A stretch of 8,753 nucleotides of DNA from Phycisphaerales bacterium (GTDB lineage Bacteria > Planctomycetota > Phycisphaerae > Sedimentisphaerales > Anaerohalosphaeraceae). This document shows, piece by piece, positions 5,443-8,753 of this stretch (position 1 is the first letter of the stretch; the number at the start of each line of letters is the position of its first letter). The position numbers were made by a program, and so were the translations under genes. Location of the stretch: assembly GCA_011053245.1 (NCBI GenBank), contig DRGS01000174.1, positions 1 through 8,753 of the forward strand. The letters are read 5' to 3'. The notes beneath the pieces are model-generated. The model worked only from the letters and a program-made list of their open reading frames with translations. It searched no databases and was not told where the DNA came from.

Positions 5443-7419
5443 TTATACTATTGGTAGTTTAACTTTAAATTCGCTTCCTTTTTCGGGTTGGCTATCTACG
5501 GTTATTGTTGCGTTGTGTGCGTCGAGGATGAATTTTACGATTGATAGGCCCAATCCGGTGCCTTCGGTTTTGCGGGCAAGGGAGCTGTCGGCTTGGTAGA
5601 ATCGGTTGAATATTTTCTTTGTCTGTCTGGGTGTCATACCTATGCCGCTGTCCTTAACGGAAAAGCATACTCCGGTTTCGGCTGCGAATACTTTCAGCTC
5701 GATGTGCTTATCATCGTAAGAATATTTGTATGCGTTGTCCAGCAGGTTCACCAGCACGGTTATCATAGCGTCTTTGTCTGCCGAGACAAGCGGTAGATCG
5801 TCATCGATGCTGACAGTGAATTCGCATTTTCCACCGTTGAATTTTGTCCGCACGGCATCTGCGGCACTATTTGCGATATCGGCGGGATCGGCGGGATCGA
5901 GATCGAAGGCTTGCTTGTTGCGTTCCATTCGTGAGAAGGTGAGGAAATTGTCAATGAGGCCGGTAAGGCGGCGGTTCTCTTTTGAAATAAGCTGGAGGTA
6001 TTCGGTGGCTTGCTGCTGGTCGTTGTAGCTACCGTCCAGAAGTGTATCGACAAGAACTCGCATCGATGCAAGCGGCGTCTTTAGCTCATGTGTAACGGTT
6101 GCGACGAAATCGTTCTTGAGCCTGTTGAGCTTGATCTGTCTGCCGACCGCACTACCGGCAAAACATGTGCACACCGCCATCAGACCTATTACAAGTATAC
6201 TTGTCCATGTGTAAATAGCTGCCTGCTTACTTGCGGCTTGGTCAAAAACTTCTGAATTACGAAAGAAAAAACACAGTTTCCATTCTCCAAGGTAATCGTT
6301 TGGCCTGATGGTCAGAAAAGCCTGGTTGGGGTTTTTGTTTTCGCCAAAGGTCAGGATATTTTGCTCGTCAAATACACTGACCGTAACTGTGGAATCGGAA
6401 AGTTTTTCTGCGATGTATTTCATAACATCCGTAATGGATTTCCTTCGACTTACCAGAATTACTTTTCTGTTTTCAGTCTTGAATAACGTTCCGTATATCT
6501 TTTCGTCCAGGTGGATCGGTTTTAAGGTTTTCTCCTGCCAATTGTCCCAGGGTGCTTGTTCCGATATTTCTTCTGAGACGTCAAGAGAAAGCCTCTCGGC
6601 TTGAAGGATTTTTTGGGATTGTTTAAGCAATTGCGAATTGTCGATCAGTTCGAGAAGTTCATTCAATATGAATATTCGCATCTCTGAAGGAAGCGGTTTA
6701 TTGTGAGTATTGACGATCATATCTGATAAAAGCTGGGCCGCTTCTTTTTCAAAAATCGAGGTGTTTTGTTTTTGGTAAAGCTGAACCAGTTTCAATCTTG
6801 CCTGGATAATGTCGGATGAGGCGTACTCTTTGACAATGTGTTTTCCGGGGTATGCCAGTTCCCTGCAAAGACCGATCGCCCTTTCGATATTTGAAGCTTT
6901 TTCGTAACATCGGGTCATTGCCAGCTTGCCATAAAAAACTTCATAAGGGATAGAGCTAGGCATGATCGCCTTTTCATATTCTCTGGCGGCATTGATATAG
7001 TTGCTGTCAACAAACTCTGATTTCCATGCTTTTTCAAACTTTGCCGTATCAATGAAATAGGAATTTTCAGGTGGTACAGGAAAAATGATTTGGCCATTAT
7101 TATCATAGATCAAAAGGCCATCGGCATATTCTTTGTCGTAGCAGAATTCTACAAAAAAAGAAAAAGGTGCGACTTGTTCGAGTTGCTGAATATCTTGTTC
7201 GAATTTTAGCTGTTTCTGCTGCAAGTGTTCGATAAGCGGATCTGTTTTTTCCCGGTAAACGTCAATCAATTTCTGCCTGACGGCTAGTCGTTCGTTTTTT
7301 ACGGCTTGGGTCATAAACCATAGCAGGCAGACGGTGGGTAGTATCACTGCTGTCGCCAACAGCAATATTACCCATCGCAACTGCGCCGAAGGAGTGTTTG
7401 TGCTATGCGATCTTTTCAA
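5443..7419 (-). CDS. membrane sensor histidine kinase with large extracytoplasmic domain
   Basis: A 658-aa inner-membrane kinase. Transmembrane segment 1 spans about residues 15-37 and segment 2 about 402-424. They enclose a sensor region of about 365 residues with helical, TPR-like pairs (about 140-240) and an alpha/beta membrane-proximal part (about 295-388). The HisKA domain has His444 in THELKTPL (443-450). The ATPase domain has the N box NLLDNAYKYS (558-567), G1 DSGIGM (590-595), F box region IFNRFYQ (603-609) and G2 GTGLGL (620-625). HAMP is absent: segment 2 leads almost directly into HisKA. The start codon is TTG, preceded 9 nt upstream by AGGA; the next in-frame Met lies inside segment 1, and an in-frame TAG sits just upstream, so no other start fits. 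The gene begins 3 nt after the secreted-protein gene. The likely target is the OmpR-type regulator downstream. Confidence 0.93.
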   Translation of the reverse strand: MKRSHSTNTPSAQLRWVILLLATAVILPTVCLLWFMTQAVKNERLAVRQKLIDVYREKTDPLIEHLQQKQLKFEQDIQQLEQVAPFSFFVEFCYDKEYADGLLIYDNNGQIIFPVPPENSYFIDTAKFEKAWKSEFVDSNYINAAREYEKAIMPSSIPYEVFYGKLAMTRCYEKASNIERAIGLCRELAYPGKHIVKEYASSDIIQARLKLVQLYQKQNTSIFEKEAAQLLSDMIVNTHNKPLPSEMRIFILNELLELIDNSQLLKQSQKILQAERLSLDVSEEISEQAPWDNWQEKTLKPIHLDEKIYGTLFKTENRKVILVSRRKSITDVMKYIAEKLSDSTVTVSVFDEQNILTFGENKNPNQAFLTIRPNDYLGEWKLCFFFRNSEVFDQAASKQAAIYTWTSILVIGLMAVCTCFAGSAVGRQIKLNRLKNDFVATVTHELKTPLASMRVLVDTLLDGSYNDQQQATEYLQLISKENRRLTGLIDNFLTFSRMERNKQAFDLDPADPADIANSAADAVRTKFNGGKCEFTVSIDDDLPLVSADKDAMITVLVNLLDNAYKYSYDDKHIELKVFAAETGVCFSVKDSGIGMTPRQTKKIFNRFYQADSSLARKTEGTGLGLSIVKFILDAHNATITVDSQPEKGSEFKVKLPIV

Positions 7420-7422
7420 TTT

Positions 7423-8753
7423 CTATATTCCTGTAATCAGCCATTTGTCGCCATATTTACGCAGATTGCCATCTATATCAAAAGTGTCGCCGGGTTTAAA
7501 AGTGTGACCTTCGATAGTAAACTCTTCTTTAAATGCCACTTGCCAAACCGCGGTGCACATATTGTCTATGATACTTGCTTCAATAATTTTTGTAGGTTTT
7601 GAAGTATCTAATTTTCTGAACATGATATTAAATGGATGCTCCGACATTTCAAATATCCTCTTGATATCTTTGTAATCATGACTGTCAGGAGCAACGCAGA
7701 CCATGGCCTTATTCATGTCCAGCTTGACAGCGGCAGCCATAAAGGTTTGTATGGTCTTCTCAGGGGTAAGAAAAGAACTATTTTCATTTTTGCTATTTCC
7801 GTTAGATTTTATGGGAAAATCTTCGACATCCTTGGCGGAAACAAATTGGCCATTCTTGTCAAAGGTAAACACCCTATTTGTGACTATCTTGTCCTTGCCC
7901 CGGATTACGGCTTCAAATTTATATCGTATGGAAACATTACCGTTTGAGTCCTTTCTCAGCTCACTCCATTCGATAGTCTTGCGAGAGGTGATGTCGCGGT
8001 AATTACGAGAAAAGAATTTGTTGACGAGTTTTTTTACGGCTTCTTTGCTACTGATATCTTCTGCTGGAACCGGGACAGTGCCCAGTGATTTTGGGAAACC
8101 TTCTACTTTCCGTGCATTTAGGTAATTGCCATGCTTATCGAAAGTGAAAATCTGGTTGGCAAGGTATTTATCCTTGTCCCAAATGACCTGTTCATACTTA
8201 TAGCTGATTGACACATTGCCTTTTGCATCCGTTGTCGGCTGGCCCCATTCAACTGTCCTACGAGAGGTTATATCACGATAGTTGTGCTGGAAAAAATCTT
8301 CAACCAAATTTTTTGCCCAATCTTTTATATCAGTAAGATAGACCCCCTCTTTATTAATTGCATATTTCAATCCCACTGGTTCCAAGATCGAACGGAGCGC
8401 ATCATCTGCTGAGATATTCTCAAAGTTAATAGGTTCAATATATCGTCTTGCTTTTTCTCCTGCCAATTGTTGACTCTTATTCCATTGATACGGGACTTCC
8501 GCTGCTTTGCATATTTCAATCGTCGCATATTGAATAGTCAATCTGTCGCCATCAGGACTTTTTGCTGCACTTACTGTTATCTTATTTTTTAATCTGTTAG
8601 TGTATTCAGCCGAATAGTCTTTCTTTATAGAAACATGTTCGATATGATTTTTGTTCTGCGGGACTTGTTTGGTCCACCAGTAGATATTGAAATCCAGAAG
8701 TTCCTTGCTATCCGTAGGAGGATTACTTTTCGATATTTCCAAATCCTTTGGTA
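7423..8753 (-). CDS. STN-domain-containing repeat protein, probably extracytoplasmic; start lies outside the window
   Basis: The reading frame is open to the window edge, so the N-terminus is missing; residues here are numbered from the Leu codon at 8742. No named family fits the whole. Residues about 101-138 (from YIEPINFENISADDAL to GVYLTD) match an STN-like fold seen at the N-terminus of secretins and in many planctomycete proteins, and a related half may precede it (about 54-90). Two repeats follow, 146-217 and 239-310, identical at 41 of 72 positions and both containing NYRDITSR, NVSI and FTFDK. The C-terminal region (about 326-439, LTPEKTIQTF to KYGDKWLITGI) looks like an NTF2/DUF4878-type fold. 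The gene ends 3 nt before the kinase start in the same frame, so the product probably serves as sensor or ligand-binding partner of that kinase. A signal peptide would lie beyond the edge. Confidence 0.75.
   Translation of the reverse strand, partial: PKDLEISKSNPPTDSKELLDFNIYWWTKQVPQNKNHIEHVSIKKDYSAEYTNRLKNKITVSAAKSPDGDRLTIQYATIEICKAAEVPYQWNKSQQLAGEKARRYIEPINFENISADDALRSILEPVGLKYAINKEGVYLTDIKDWAKNLVEDFFQHNYRDITSRRTVEWGQPTTDAKGNVSISYKYEQVIWDKDKYLANQIFTFDKHGNYLNARKVEGFPKSLGTVPVPAEDISSKEAVKKLVNKFFSRNYRDITSRKTIEWSELRKDSNGNVSIRYKFEAVIRGKDKIVTNRVFTFDKNGQFVSAKDVEDFPIKSNGNSKNENSSFLTPEKTIQTFMAAAVKLDMNKAMVCVAPDSHDYKDIKRIFEMSEHPFNIMFRKLDTSKPTKIIEASIIDNMCTAVWQVAFKEEFTIEGHTFKPGDTFDIDGNLRKYGDKWLITGI
7429..7432 (-). 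promoter_or_regulatory. ribosome binding site for the TTG-started kinase gene
   Basis: AGGA lies inside the last codons of the upstream gene, 9 nt before the kinase TTG. It supports the TTG start and implies translation coupled to the preceding gene. Confidence 0.55.
7813..8028 (-). repeat. second copy of a 72-residue duplicated domain
   Basis: It encodes residues 239-310 of the STN-type protein and matches the unit at 8092-8307 with an offset of 93 residues and no gaps. The 21-residue linker between the copies is not repeated. Confidence 0.85.
8092..8307 (-). repeat. first copy of a 72-residue duplicated domain
   Basis: It encodes residues 146-217 of the STN-type protein. The shared pattern is LVxxFFxxNYRDITSR, TxEW, GNVSIxYKxE, KDK, FTFDKxG and a final FP. 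It looks like a two-fold duplicated beta-rich domain. Confidence 0.85.

Overview
The window reads as chromosomal DNA of a free-living, diderm-type bacterium. Several features suggest a planctomycete (Phycisphaerae-like): an STN-type secreted/anchored protein, a RAYT transposase of the 'TYGTWLHG' flavour with its own REP palindromes, and a small XRE-like protein next to a partner-switching module. That assignment is inference from protein style only; there is no rRNA or other phylogenetic marker. No tRNA, rRNA or CRISPR array is visible.

Layout. (i) 91-1635, minus strand: an alpha/beta hydrolase with a perfect consensus sigma-70 promoter, preceded by a stand-alone E2-type acyltransferase domain whose catalytic His/Asp motif is degenerate. 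(ii) 1825-3940, plus strand: a compact four-gene signalling operon. It encodes a response regulator fused to a SpoIIE/RsbU-type PP2C phosphatase, an RsbW/SpoIIAB-type anti-sigma kinase (ATGA overlap), an RsbV-type STAS antagonist (2-nt gap), and a small HTH-like protein that could be the output partner. (iii) 3941-4071: a convergent intergenic stretch with a C9 tract and two weak hairpins. (iv) 4072-8753, minus strand: an apparent signal-transduction operon in the order secreted STN/repeat protein (cut by the window edge), membrane sensor histidine kinase, RAYT transposase with three REP elements, OmpR/PhoB-type response regulator.

How the genes work together. In the plus operon, phosphorylation of the receiver would control the PP2C domain. 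The phosphatase would dephosphorylate the STAS protein, which then sequesters the kinase and frees its target. No sigma factor gene lies in the window, so the target is either elsewhere or is the small HTH protein. In the minus operon the extracytoplasmic protein and kinase are only 3 nt apart and in the same frame, so they probably act together. The expected kinase-regulator pair is split by the RAYT/REP island, whose coding sequence runs through one REP copy and ends in a TAATG overlap with the regulator start. The most distinctive observations are this REP/RAYT island, with REP hairpins that show a compensatory base change, and the degenerate E2 active site.
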